Positions 11,768-23,034 of a stretch of DNA of 64,000 bases are shown piece after piece. Source of the stretch: Phaeosaccion multiseriatum (Eukaryota > Ochrophyta, other classes); contig OZ218956.1 of NCBI GenBank assembly GCA_965112735.1, positions 496,001 to 560,000 on the forward strand, given 5' to 3'. The notes beneath the pieces were generated by a model, which saw only the letters and a program-made list of their open reading frames with translations, did not search any database and had not been told where the DNA came from. Position numbers and translations under genes: made by a program. How positions within the stretch are numbered: the first letter of the stretch is position 1; every line of letters starts with the position of its first letter.

Positions 11768-14700
11768 ATGCCTTCTCACCGCCGCGTGGGCAGCTTTTCC
11801 TCCACCCGGCAGGAGGGGCCCAGCGCGCAGACCCTTGCTGCGGTGCAGGAGAAGATCGACGACCTCAAGTCCAATGTGAGTCCAGCGTGAGGGCGGAGGA
11901 GAAGGAGGAGGGGCAGGAGACAGAATTTTGTCGCTCGCTGCTTCCTTCCTGCGGGGGAGGCGTCGGTAGCATGGGGTTTCGGTAGCGTGGGCTGGTTGCA
12001 CACTTCAAGCTGGGAGAGTTGGTTGTACGCTTAGACCTTAAGTGAGTGTCTTGCACAGAGAACAGAGGCAAGAGAGCATATCCCACGCTCTCACGCTCAT
12101 ACCATTCGCGCGCGTCTCGTGCCTGAAGTCTATTCGCTGACGGATCCGCCCCATATGCCTCCCACATGCCTCCTTCCCTTGCGAACTCACAGGTTGGCTT
12201 CAAGCAGAAGGCAGTATTCACGCTCGGCACTTTGGAAAAGGTGGGGCTTTGTACATCTGCTGCCTTCCCTCCTCGTGGTACTCACCTCATGCCACTCACC
12301 GCATTACATCCCTGCCTCTCCTCCGTCTCAATCTCAACCTCAACCTTGGTCTCGATATCACTTTCAAGGCAAGACGACCTAATGTCTAACCTTTCCAGCC
12401 CCCCCCCAAACCCCCCTTGTGTGATGACTGATCACTGACGCATGCTGGGCAGATGGTGAGCCACCCCGAGTCTGACTCCGGACAGGCCTTCCTGCAGTGC
12501 CGGGGCATCCAAGCCGCCACCGACTGCATCTCACGCAGCGGCTCCGTAGAGGGCACGGGAGAGGGCACGGAAGGATGGCAGTGGACGGGCACGCACCCCA
12601 AGGTTTCTGAGGCGGCGTGTCGCGTGGTGGGCGGAGCTCTACAGTGCGCGACGGCCCTGGAGGACTCACAGGAGCAGCTCAGTGCCTTCGTTGGAGCGGT
12701 GAGGGAAGGAGAGAGGAAGGAAGGGAGGGTGGGAGAGGGAGGGAGGGAGGGAAGGAGACCGTGACCTGTGTTATGGGGCCGTGTACTGCCCAAAGCCTTC
12801 CGTGCCGAGTCGTTGTGTCTGTCTATGGCCTTCACAAAGTGGGGAAGGGAAGGAAAGGGAAGGGCCAGCTGTTGACGGGCTCAGGCCGGGGGCTTACTTC
12901 TTGCCGTACCACGTGCGTGTGCATCGGTGAATGCCGTGTTTGCCTCGCCATCACAGGTTGTCGACCGCCTGACCGAGGCCCTGGATGAGGAACATATGGC
13001 AGCCAATGGGGACGCGGTGCACGACCTGGGCAGGGCAGGGGTGACATTCTTGGCGACTGTGGCCTCGAGCAGTCTCACGGAGGACCAATGCCTCAAGGGG
13101 GGGGGCGTGGCGGCGGCGGTGCTGGTGCTGGACAAGCTAGGAAGGAGAGACGAGTCGGTGTATCAGCCCTGCTTCCTCATACTCGACAAGGTAAGGCGTT
13201 GTCTTGATGCTTTGTCTGGGTGGGCTAGGCCCTTGTGGTTTGGGCAAGGGGCGGGGAAGGGGTATGGGGGTCGAAGCAGGGCTGACGTGGGGTATTGGTG
13301 GCCCAACCTTAGCCTTGTGTAGAGAGCGTGTCGTCAAGAGCCCGTCGTTCGGCCAAGGCTTGACTCCGCCTGCTGCTGCTGCTGTATCACCAACTGCTGT
13401 ATCACCAACTATCTGCTGCAGGCGAGCAGGAGGAAGAAGGGGGAAGAGGCGCAGCGCGCGCTGGCTGAGCACGCTCCACAAGTGCTCGGGGTGGTGTGCT
13501 GTCTCCCCACCTCCTATCTACTCCACACGCTGCAAAGGCAGGGCAGGAGTGTGCTGGAGAGCGTACTTCGCACGGTCGACAGCTTCCGAAGGGAGGAGTT
13601 GCACACCCACGGCGGGGAGGGACTGAGGGGGTGGCTGCTGGAGCTGGCCATCACGGTGGAGCGGTATCCGGGGCTCTGCCCCAAGGTGAGGAGGAGGGGA
13701 GGAGGCCTGGCTGAGGGCATAGATGGAGGGACCTGGGGAGTGCTGGACATCGAGAGAGAGATAAGAGGAGATAAGGGTGGAGTATGAGGGAGAGAAGAGA
13801 CGTGGCGGGTGGGACAGAGATGGTGGAGTCAGACACATATCGAGGAGAGAAGTAGTGCCAACGGACGCCTAAGCCATGCGTAACTCTCCCAACGCTTTGC
13901 CCTTCCCATTCCCCTTGTCGGTCACCTTCTCCCTCAGGTGGGGGCGCTTCTGTTCAGGACGCTATCCGCCAACGCGGAGAAGAGAGGGGTCTGGCTCGAG
14001 TCCCTCACCAACGGTGGCACTGAGGAACAGGTAGGTGGAGAAGCGAATACGTCATCGTAGTTGGGAGCTGAGTAAGTCAGTGAGGAGAGCTTATGATGGC
14101 AAATGCTGGCATGCCCGGCTCTTCGTCACGTCGGCTCCGGCATTGGCCGCCTCCGCTGCTCTGTTGCTCGGATGGTCTGATCGATGATTGCCCTCTCTAT
14201 TCGATGATCGATGATCGATGATCGATGATCGTTGACGGCCGTGTGCAGGTGCGGGCAGCCAAGACACTCGCGGGATTGGCACCATCGAAGAAGGGTGCAG
14301 CGCTCCTGTCCTCCTCCAACTGCAGCGCTGCCCTACTGGCGGGGAGTAAGGGCATCTCCTCCTCCCATGAGGGGGGGGCGGAGGCGGCCAAAGCCCGGCA
14401 CTGCCTTCGGGCGCTGCGCTCGCTGGTGGCGGACAAGAGTTTCTGGGCTCACTTGGAGCAGCAGGAGGGAGCAAGTGGCAGGAGCAGTGGGGGCGTTGTC
14501 GCTCAGGGGCAGAGTCTCGCGGACGTTGCCCTCCAGGTGATGTACACGCTGGCTCGAGGACTAAGGGAGGGGGAGGGGGAGGAGGGTGAAGTGGTGAAGA
14601 GCTCCTCCCAGCAGCAGAAGCAGCAGCAGGATCAACACGAGGACTTGCTGGAGAGCTGCTTGTCGGCGGCAATGGCTCTGTTGAGCAGGCTCCTGGTCAC

Positions 14701-17700
14701 ACAGAGGCAGATAGGGGGTAGTGCGCGCTTGCTTGCCGGGAAGGAGGAGAGGGTCCGGTGCCTCGAGGAGGCGGTGGAGCTGCTGCACCAGCAGGTACGG
14801 ACGATTACTATGCATAGGCGGCTCCCCCACGTCTTCAGTTTGGTATGTTGTGCATTGGCGCCTGTTCCTCCTCCTGCTCTGATCAACACGTCTCACATCA
14901 CCCCTTTCACCTCGTGGCCCTTTGCGCCTCGTCGTTTCTCTTCCGTCGACTCGTCTTCCTCCCTTCCTTCCTTCCTTCCTTCCTTCCTTCCTTCCTTCCG
15001 TCCTTCTCTCCTTCCTTCCTCTACCTCTGCCTCTGCCTCTGCCTCGATCGAAGATGCACAATCCCAAGGTGGTGTGGGCGGGTCTGCTGCTCATCAGCGC
15101 CCTTGTGCAAGGCCAAGAAGAGGTCCTGGAAGGGGTGGGGTGGGCTGCGGCAGAGAGGCTGCGAAACAACCTCATAGTGGGAGAAGCCATCGAGCACCAC
15201 AACGAGGATGAGCCCGTGTGGGGGGCGGGCCTACACACCTATCTGGTGCTGGACAAGGCGTGGAAGGCCGGGAGGGAGAGGGTAGCGGGGGGAGGGGGAG
15301 GGGGAGCGGGAGGGGGGCGGCAGCGTAACGAGGGGGGGGGCGGGGGGGGCGGTGCAGGAGGAGGAGGCATCCGAAGCCTGTTGGTGGGGGAGGACAGGCG
15401 GCAGAGGATGCTTCGGTCTTGCCTCGAGCAACACGAGGGAGACGGAGACCTAATGGGAATGGTCTCTGCCGCCATTAAGGGGCAAAAGGTGCACGGGGCG
15501 GGGGGGGGTGCAGCCAATGGAGGCAATGGAGCCGCTTCAGGAGGGGGACTAGAGAACGGGTGTGCGAATGGGGGTGGCGGTGGCGGTGGGCCAGAGGAGG
15601 AGGTGGAGATGGGAGAGGCCAATGGGGTATCGTCGTCGCCAGCTGAAGGGGCTGGAGGAGGAGCAGGAGGAGGTGGGCACCATGATGACGCATCCCTCGT
15701 GGAGGATTTGAGGAAGGTGGAGCTCGAATTCAAGGAGATGCAGGTGCATGAGAGGGAGGAGAGTGAGGAGGAGGAGGAGGAGGAGGAGGAGGAGGAGGAG
15801 AAGGAGGGGAAGGAGGAGGAAGACGCGGAGATGGCAGTTGATGGAGACGGAGGCGGAGGGGAGCAGGAGTTAACGCATAGTAGACCTTCCCCTTCTTCGC
15901 TAGTGGGGCAGGTACATGCTCGGCCAGGGGGGGGCATACCTGCGCCGGGAGGAGGAGGAAAAGGAGGAGCAAGAGACCGACCAACAAGTGGCAGTGGCCG
16001 GGCCAGTGGGCAGAGTGGGGGGCGACCAGCGTCGCGCGCCAGTGGAAAGTCAAGCAGTAACAACGGGGGGTTGGACTTGTTCCGCCCGGACTTTGATGCC
16101 AGCCTCATGGAGTTGTGGGAGGGCGGGTTAGGGGCGGAGAAGAGGGTGAGGTCCAAGGCTCGGCTGCTGGCTGCGAGTGGGCGACCCAAGCTGTCTGCAC
16201 AGGCGCAGCAGGGCGTGTTTCCGCTGCAGGAGGTGTGGGCGAAGGTGCAGGGGGGCCAGCTCAAGAGGGGCAGGAAGGAGGGAGGAGAGGACGAGGGAGG
16301 AGAGAGGGACGAAGAAGGGGAGGAAGGGTTCGAGGTGGGCCTTGAGAAGGCCTTGCTAGCGGCGCTGGGCAGCGCATTTGGAGAGATTCAGGTGCGTGCG
16401 TGAGTGCGTGAGTGCGTGGTTGGCGGGGATGCTTTGGAGCCGATCATCAATTTGGCACTGCGTTTGGTAAAACACTTCTCTCTACGCACTCGCTGACATA
16501 CTCGTCTTCTTCTCCGCCTCCTCCTCCTCCTCCTCCTCCTCCTCCTCCTCCTCCTCCCCCTCCTCCTCCTCCTCCTGCTTCTCCTTCTGCTGCTGCTGCT
16601 GCTGCTGCTGCTCCGAAAGATGTACCAGCGCGAGATTGACAAGTTCCGGCAGGCCTTGGAGAGCGCCGGGGGTGGGCAGGGGGGCAAAGAGGCGGCAGCG
16701 GCGCGGGCCATCGATGCAGAGGCGGGGCACTCCATCGTTGAGACACTCGCAGAGACGCAGCAGCAGGGCGGGGCGGTGGGCGGGGCGGTGGCTCTTAGTG
16801 GAGAGGAGGATGGGGAGGGGGAGGGGGACGGAGAAAGTGGCGCGCATGGACCCGCGCTCGCGCCCACAGTGACACAGGCGGACGTTGAGATTGCACTCGA
16901 GTACACCATGAATACGCTCAAGGTGGGTGGGCGCGTGTGTGGGCGCGTGTGTGGGCGCGCGCGTGTGTGTGAGTGTGAGTGTGAGTGTGTGCGTGTGGGA
17001 GTTGTGACAGAGCTGGCGTGGGGCTCTCTTCTTTGGAGTCGAGAAGGGGGGGGCAGAGGGGGAGGAGGGGAGGAGAATCTTGCATTGGAAGGGATGATGC
17101 GATGGTCGGCGACATGGGTCTGAGGACGTCTGAGGATGTCTGGTTGTCAGCATCTAGTCCTCTTAGCGTCGTCAAGTCTCACTCTCTCACGTCCCCCACC
17201 GCCCACTCCCCTCCCCTCAGCTCCCTGACCCTGACCTTCCACCCTGCCCCCTCTTTCTCGCGACCCCCCTCCCTCCGTCGGACACCCACCCACCCACCCA
17301 TTCACGCCATCCTATCCCATCCCATCCGTTGCCATCCTATCCGATCCACTGCCATCCACTGGCGTCCCAGGGCGAGGTGGTGTCTCTAACGCCGTACGCG
17401 ATGAAGCATCTGGAGAAGGCGGTGGGGTCTTGTAAGGACGGGGCGGATAAGTGCTTCAAGGTCATCAAAGGTGAGCAGTACCCTTGATATATATATATAT
17501 AATATATATAATATATATATGTATGTATTATATATATATTATATATATTCCCGGCGTGGGATCGCCTGGAGTGGGCTCTTGCCTTTAGTTTCGGTTTCAG
17601 AGAGGTTTTGCCCTCCTTTCGTAGCTGCTCTCTCTTCTCTCCTTGGCGCCTTCCGTGGTCGCTGCGGCAGCTGTGCTCCCCCCGTCTTAAACCCTTTCCC

Positions 17701-19560
17701 ACCACCGATCGGCACGCAAAAATGCACGCACACGCGGCCAGACGCCCATCTGTTCTTCAAGGCCACGCTTGTGGAGCTGAACGGACAGGAGATCCGTACG
17801 GGGCACAAATGGGAGCTCGACGAGGAGGCCTTCTTGGAGAGGGTGCCAGACTTCCGGTGAGAGTGTGCGCTAGTGAGTGAGTGAGTGAGTGAGTGAGTGA
17901 GTGAGTGAGCGCGTGCGTGCTTGCGCGTTGTGCACTGCTGTTCAGCGCAAGCGCAGCAAGTGACTGATGGGACGTGCTGTGGTGCTGTGATTTCGTGGTG
18001 TTGCGGTGCTTCCGCCCGTCCGCCCTCCTGTCCAGATGTGCCCCTTGTTCATCTATATCCCTCCCTCCCATCTCTCGTCCTCCTCCCCCCTGCCCCTGCT
18101 CCCCCCCCTCCCCTTGCCCCTGCCGTCTTACCCTGCCATGACTTGTCTGTCGTGTCCCTTGCAGCAAGCGGGAGGCCCAGCGTCAGCTCCGCATGCTTGT
18201 GGCTGCCTTTGACAATCTCAAAGAGGACGACGATCGTATGGAGCTCACCACCTCCATTGACATAATCCGTAACCGTCATGTGCTCATGTCCATGGCAAGG
18301 CTGTCCAAGGACGTGCGCCCCTTCGCCGAGAGCACTCGATTTGGCTCCACCGCTGGCGGCCGAAGTACCAACGTGAACACCTCCTCCTCCTCCTCCACTA
18401 CCCTCCACAAGCGAAGGTTGTCGGGTGGCTCGGGTGCGAGCGTGAGCACCGTGGGGAGTGGTGCAAGGAGAGGAGGCAGCGTAGGAGGAATGGGTATGTC
18501 GCCGCTGGGGTCAAAGGCAGCGAGGAGCGTTGGTGCCGCAGCTGCTGCCTCTACCTCTGCTGGTGTGACTGCCACGCCCAAGAGGCAAGCGAGGCAGAGC
18601 ACCGGTTCCTTCTCTTCCGGACCGGGGCTCAGCAGGACTAAGCTTGCGTCCCGGCCGTCGGTGGGGCGGGTCTCTGGGGGTGTGAGGGCATCATCTGCGG
18701 CAGCAGAGGATGCGAGGCAGTCGCGGAGCGGGAGCACCCCGGTCGGCAGAGTGGGAGGCCGCCGCACTCCTGCTGCCTCCGGGACAAGAGCTGGCGTCTC
18801 GTCGAGTACGCCAGCAGTTGGTGATACAGCAGCCGCAAAGACGCCGCGGAAGCAGGTCGGCATAAGAAGGGCCGCGGGGGGACAATTGGCCAGCAGCAGC
18901 AGTCACAGTGTCAGCGGCAGCGTGGGCGTCGGCGGTAATGCGAAGAGCCTCCGCGCCGGTCCTGCCAGCCCAAGTCGGAACGTGGGAGTGGGCAGCCCAA
19001 GGGGGCAGCAGCCACCCATGAGCCCGAGGGGAGTGCGGCCCGGGGGGAGTAGGAGTCCCAGGGGGGCTAAGGCGCCGGCCACGGCAGGGGTCACCCCCCG
19101 ACGGGCGGCGGCGGTTACAGCAGTCGCTGTCAAGAAGCGCCGGCCCACCGGGGTGGGAGGAGGGGTCAAAGCATCCCCTGGCTCTGCGCCTGTGCCCGCA
19201 ATGGGCGGCAAGGCCCTGGTCAAGACCCCTCCGCCCCGGTCAGGCTCCAGCGGCATTGGAGGAGGTATGAGCAGCGCCATTGGGGGAGGGCTGCGAGCGA
19301 ACACTGCGGCGGCGGCCCCGCTGTCGCCCTCAGGGTCAGGGTCAGGGTCAGGGTCAGGGTCAGGGTCAGGGTCCGTTCCTCCCTCGTCGGGCCTGAGGAG
19401 CGCGAGTGCGGGCAGCAAGCTCCGGACGCCCGATAGCGCTGGCCTAAGGAGGAAGCTGAGCGAAAGTGCGCATGACAGACCCGCAGCTGGCGACGGCGAG
19501 GGGGGCGGTGGGCAGAGCGAGGAACCCAAAAAGAAGAGGGCGGGGGCGACAGCGGCTTGA
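11768..19560 (+). CDS. Large helical-repeat (armadillo-like?) protein with Ser/Gly/Arg-rich C-terminal tail
   Basis: Twelve exons: 11768-11875, 12193-12240, 12453-12698, 12957-13190, 13422-13685, 13938-14030, 14249-14794, 15054-16391, 16620-16922, 17371-17470, 17742-17856 and 18165-19560, giving 1,596 residues with all phases matching. The start ATG sits in a good context (GCCACCATGCC). Residues about 15-560 read as amphipathic helices (AVQEKIDDLKSN, QAATDCISRS, VVDRLTEALDEEHMAANGDA, VRAAKTLAGLAPSKKGAALL) resembling armadillo/HEAT repeats. Gly-, Glu- and Gln-rich low-complexity segments follow (about 600-850), then a conserved-looking helical block (DAHLFFKATLVELNGQE through NRHVLMSMARLSKDV). 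The last about 420 residues are basic and Ser/Gly-rich with SPRG and TPRR motifs and a (GS)n run. A cytoskeletal or scaffold role is possible but not shown. The family is not recognised. Confidence 0.75.
14204..14232 (+). repeat. (ATCGATG)n heptamer repeat in intron
   Basis: About four tandem copies of GATGATC/ATCGATG lie just upstream of the acceptor GTGTGCAG of the intron 14031-14248. Confidence 0.8.
14957..15018 (+). repeat. (CCTT)n microsatellite as polypyrimidine tract
   Basis: A CCTT tetranucleotide repeat precedes the acceptor CGATCGAAG of intron 14795-15053 in the helical-repeat gene and probably supplies its polypyrimidine tract. Confidence 0.8.
16513..16615 (+). repeat. (TCC)n/(TGC)n triplet repeat before splice acceptor
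   Basis: TCC repeats pass into TGC repeats immediately upstream of the acceptor CTCCGAAAG in intron 16392-16619. Confidence 0.8.
17486..17550 (+). repeat. (TA)n island in intron
   Basis: About 65 bases of nearly pure TA repeats with a few interruptions lie in intron 17471-17741, an AT island in otherwise GC-rich DNA. It is self-complementary and could form cruciforms or be unstable. Confidence 0.85.
17857..17910 (+). repeat. (GTGA)n repeat at splice donor
   Basis: The donor GTGAGAGTG is followed by about eight GTGA copies in intron 17857-18164, so the repeat unit matches the splice donor consensus. Confidence 0.8.
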
Positions 19561-20087
19561 AATGGGCAGGAGCGAGGGTTGGAGGGGGTGAGAGAGAGGC
19601 CTCTAGGTGGTCCTGTTTGGCGGTGTTGGCTTGTGCGTCTTGTCTTGCTCGCCCCCCCCCCTGGAGGAGTATAGGCAGGCAGGCGGGCCGGCGAGGATGG
19701 CAGCAGAAGGACGGGTGGATCGGTGGGGGGCGGGTCGGAAGGGACAGCGCACAGCACACGGAATGGATGGCACTTTAGGGTGTGCTGGGCGTGCGATTTA
19801 TGTGCCCCCTCGGAGAATGTATATAATTCAAGGAGTACAATTGAACTTGAAGTATTTTTTGAGAGAATGCTTTTATGTCTTAGTTCCCCAGTTCCGGCCA
19901 CGCTCAGACCGCAAAGACCATACGTAAGGGGGTGAGGGGGAGACATTGCTTGTGTCTGGGGAAAAAGGGTTCTCCAATTTACGCATGTGTTCCTGCCCAG
20001 GCCTCCTTCCCTCCAATCAGCCACGACATCGTGTATTACATCTGTTGTGGGCTTTGCTTCTCGTTCAGCCTTTTTCTTCTGAGGACG
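19561..20087. other. Intergenic region
   Basis: No supported gene. It contains the 3' flank of the helical-repeat gene, an AT-richer stretch near 19800-19870, and a CCAATCA string at about 20013-20019, some 70 bases before the next ATG. A promoter role for that string is possible but unsupported. A 5' extension of the next gene in the same open frame, back to 19932, cannot be excluded. Confidence 0.4.
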
Positions 20088-21408
20088 ATGAGTGTTGCTG
20101 TGAGGGGCGCTTTCGCCCGGCGCATTCGAGGGGAGAGCAAGGAGCCCCTTGTGCATCTTGCCGTAGCCCTCATGGAGGCCAGAGGCGTGGATCTCACATT
20201 CCTCCTGCTTAACCGTGGCCTCAGGGAGCTGGCGGACAGAGAGAAGGGCGAGGAGCAGAGCATCGGTGCCTTCCTCCTGGAGCTTCTGGCAGAGCTGCTG
20301 AGATTCCTCCTTCTTAAGGTGAAGGATGTGTCGGTGACTCCGTCTCCGATCGTGGAATCGGTCTGGAGTGTGGCACGGCTGCACACACAGGAGTACGAGG
20401 ATCTGTGCATGGCCCTGACGGGAGAGAGTGGAAAGCTGCTTCACAACGACACTCATACGGCGAGGTACACCGCCACGCTTGGCTTGTACCGGACCGTGTT
20501 TGGCCAGCCTCAGTCCTGGTTTTGGCCCCAACAGGAGCAGTGCAACGACGTGCAATCTCGGTTGGGGGGGGACAATGAGGAGGAGGAGAAGGAGGACGAG
20601 GATAAGCGCGTAGTCATTGTTGTGCAGGGCTTTTCGGGGCGGGATGCTCACTTCAGTGTCAAGATGGCAACAAAGATGGACGAGGTGAGTCTATCTTGGG
20701 GTAGTCTAACCTGCTCAGGGCAGCCTGGCTTGGACGGAATGGGGAGTTGTGGGACTGGACGCCCCTTCTCTTCAAGCTGAAGCAAGGGGCGGGCCAAGCT
20801 AAGCCTCTGTCTCGCCCGTCTTTATTTCCCTCGACGCTCCTCTTTTCAGATCTTCAAAGCGTACGTCCGGCGCCAGTACGGCCTACAGAAGCGTGCCGAC
20901 TGCCGAGTCTTGCTCGCCGACCTCTGCTTCATCGTCAAGGGCAGAGAGCTGCACAACGCTCACATCAGTGTCGCTGACTGCGGCCTGGCTGGAGGCTCAG
21001 TGATTCACTGCGTGGCCAGGCGGATCGGCGTTGCTGTGATGGGCCAATCTGGACGGGAGTTGCACTTCCAGGTCAAGCCTTCGACCAAAATTTTGAAGGT
21101 GAAGAGACCACTTGTGCCAACTTGCCTCGCTTGCCTTGATGGTTGCTCGCGTCTTCAAGCAGAGTGAGCTAAGCCTCTGTCTCGCCCTCGGTCGCCTTTG
21201 CTTGCGTACAATACCTTCCCTCTTGCAGGTCTTTGAGCATTTCGTGCGGTATCAGCAGGGCCTTCCCACAGATGCCGACTCCAGTGCCTTGCTTGAAAGC
21301 CGTCGCTTCATCCTGAATGGCAAGCAGCTGCCGATTGATTGTGGCACCAGTATTGCTGACTGCGGCCTGGCTGAAGGCTCTCTCATTTACTGCATCGACC
21401 GCTGCTGA
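20088..21408 (+). CDS. GRDP/DUF1399-like protein with two C-terminal SUMO-like domains
   Basis: Three exons: 20088-20684, 20850-21098 and 21229-21408, giving 341 residues, all phase 0. Residues about 85-150 read VWSVARLHTQEYEDLC, GKLLHND, TATLGLYRTVFG and a Trp-Pro pair, the pattern of glycine-rich-domain-containing (DUF1399) proteins. After an acidic linker come two tandem ubiquitin-superfamily domains of SUMO/Rad60-SLD type: first VVIVVQGFSGRDAHFSVK through IFKAYVRRQYGL and GGSVIHCV; second GVAVMGQSGRELHFQVK through KVFEHFVRYQQGL, RRFILNGKQL and EGSLIYCID. The protein ends Asp-Arg-Cys-Cys with no C-terminal Gly-Gly, so it is probably a SUMO mimic or interaction module rather than a conjugated modifier. 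Family assignment of the SUMO-like part is firm; the GRDP part is an inference. Confidence 0.8.
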
Positions 21409-22049
21409 GGCTGCTACGGTGACGGGTACTGTGGGAGGAGAGAGTCAGGTTTTGGATGGCGATGATGACGGTACGGCTCTGACCACGAGCCCAGCCCTAA
21501 GCAGACTGAGAGCTTGGTGTGCGCCACAGTGAGCGTGCTGGCCCTCGACCCTGTGTGCGGTCTCATGTGATAGCGTGCTAAGAAGGAGCTGGGCTGGAGC
21601 GAGAGCGAAGTACTTAATATTGTACAAGTAGTTAGAGCAAGACGCGACACCTCGGGGCGGAGGACAACACAGGCAGGGGCGGGATTGGCCAGCGCGCGGC
21701 CGTTCGGACCCGCTCTCGTCAACGCAGCTTCCTACCGTCGAGCGGGGGAGCCTTGAGCGGTTTGGGCGAGCGAAGGACTGGTCCATCGCGAATCGGAGCC
21801 CCGCAAATCATCGCACGCTTCCTCCTCCGGCTGGGGGGTGCTTGGACTAACAATGAAAGAAGGAATGGAAGTGAGTATTGCTGCAATACTCTCCCGCCCG
21901 CCTGCCTGCTGCAAGTCTACCCCTGACACCTACTACTACTCCTCCACCTTCACTTTCAATGGACAACAACACCACCCCAACCGCTTGCATGGAAAGCTCC
22001 TGAAAACCCTCCAAGAGGCAAGTGTTGCTTCTTCTGCGTCTGGCTGTGG
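21409..22049. other. Convergent intergenic region
   Basis: 3' ends of the SUMO-like gene (+) and the small minus-strand gene face each other across about 640 bases. Short open frames show no recognisable domain. No repeat or RNA gene was seen. Confidence 0.5.
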
Positions 22050-22559
22050 CTAAGTAGGGTTCTGTCTCCAAACTTTCTCATGGGTGCCGCAGAAAGCCTC
22101 GAAGCGTCCGATGGGCCTGCGGTGCACCACATTAGTGAAGAAGTCGTACACAAGGTGCTTGCAGTTCTTGATCCTGAAGTCGTACGGATGGGCCTTCTGC
22201 TCCTCGTAGAAGTCGGTCACATCCTTCATAGAAGTATCGTGGTCGGGCTTCCCGTCCCTAGTCCGCTTCTCACCCTCCTCCAGCTCGCGGTTGTACAGAC
22301 GGAGCCCCGTGTCGACGTGCTCAAGCATAGCTGTCTCGCCGTTGGTGAAAGTCAGCTCCGCAGCGAAGTGCGTAAACCAGCTCTCAAAGGTCCGATCGCC
22401 CTGCCCAGCGGTGAAGATACACTCGATGTCCCGCATCGCGCCAATACTAAGCCCTTCGTCCAGCTTACACAAGAAAGTCTTGACCTTAGTCACGCGAGTG
22501 TCGTGTGGAACTGCAGCAGTGCCGTGAGACACACAGCTGCTGCAGTCTTTAGCAGACAT
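22050..22559 (-). CDS. Small hypothetical protein, possible permuted papain-fold (NlpC/LRAT-like)
   Basis: A single-exon frame of 169 residues with an ATG at 22559. It contains WFTHFAAELTFTNG followed by an acidic, charged middle and YDFRIKNCKHLVYDFF. A His in a beta-strand context ahead of a Cys at the start of a helix is the order expected of circularly permuted papain-like proteins (LRAT, PPPDE and NlpC/P60 relatives). This is a motif-level guess and the substrate is unknown. It lacks a signal peptide. The gene is divergent from the subtilase gene, with 475 bases between the start codons. Confidence 0.6.
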   Translation of the reverse strand: MSAKDCSSCVSHGTAAVPHDTRVTKVKTFLCKLDEGLSIGAMRDIECIFTAGQGDRTFESWFTHFAAELTFTNGETAMLEHVDTGLRLYNRELEEGEKRTRDGKPDHDTSMKDVTDFYEEQKAHPYDFRIKNCKHLVYDFFTNVVHRRPIGRFEAFCGTHEKVWRQNPT

Positions 22560-23034
22560 ACTCTCATTTTGGACCCCATTGTTGGAGCAGCAGGAGAAGG
22601 GGGGCGCAGCAGCTCTTCCTGTCAGTCGGAAGGCCTGAGATCCCAGGCCTAGGAGCGCAGGGAAAGCTCAGAGAGACGCGAGACGGTTCTACCACCACCT
22701 CTCCTACACTATCTACCCTCTTCCCACTTCGCCAGAAGCTTGCTTGACCTGGCTACAGTAAGAGAGAAGAGTATAACTCACAGCTGACAACGGAGGGGCC
22801 GCAGAACGGGGAAGCATGCAGCAGACGGCTCTTTCTGGGTAAGGGAGCTGCTCCCCGCCTTGCCTGCTTTATTTCGCTGCTGCTCCTTCCGCGTACGCAA
22901 GTCCGTTCCCAAAAAAAAAATGCTAAATCCTACCAATGAATCCACCAAGATCACACAGACGAGGCGAGATTTTTGTTGACTTCTGACGAAACGGTTTTCC
23001 TCCGTTGTTCCGTGTGAGTGGTTTGCTCATTACG
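22560..23034. promoter_or_regulatory. Divergent intergenic region, presumed bidirectional promoter
   Basis: 475 bases between the ATG of the minus-strand gene (22559) and that of the subtilase (23035). It has an A9 run at about 22912-22920. No defined core promoter element was recognised. Confidence 0.4.

Noticed and set aside
19331-19372. (GGGTCA)n repeat that resembles a telomere-type array
   Set aside because: Only about seven to eight copies, in frame inside an exon where it encodes Gly-Ser repeats; it is internal, not terminal.
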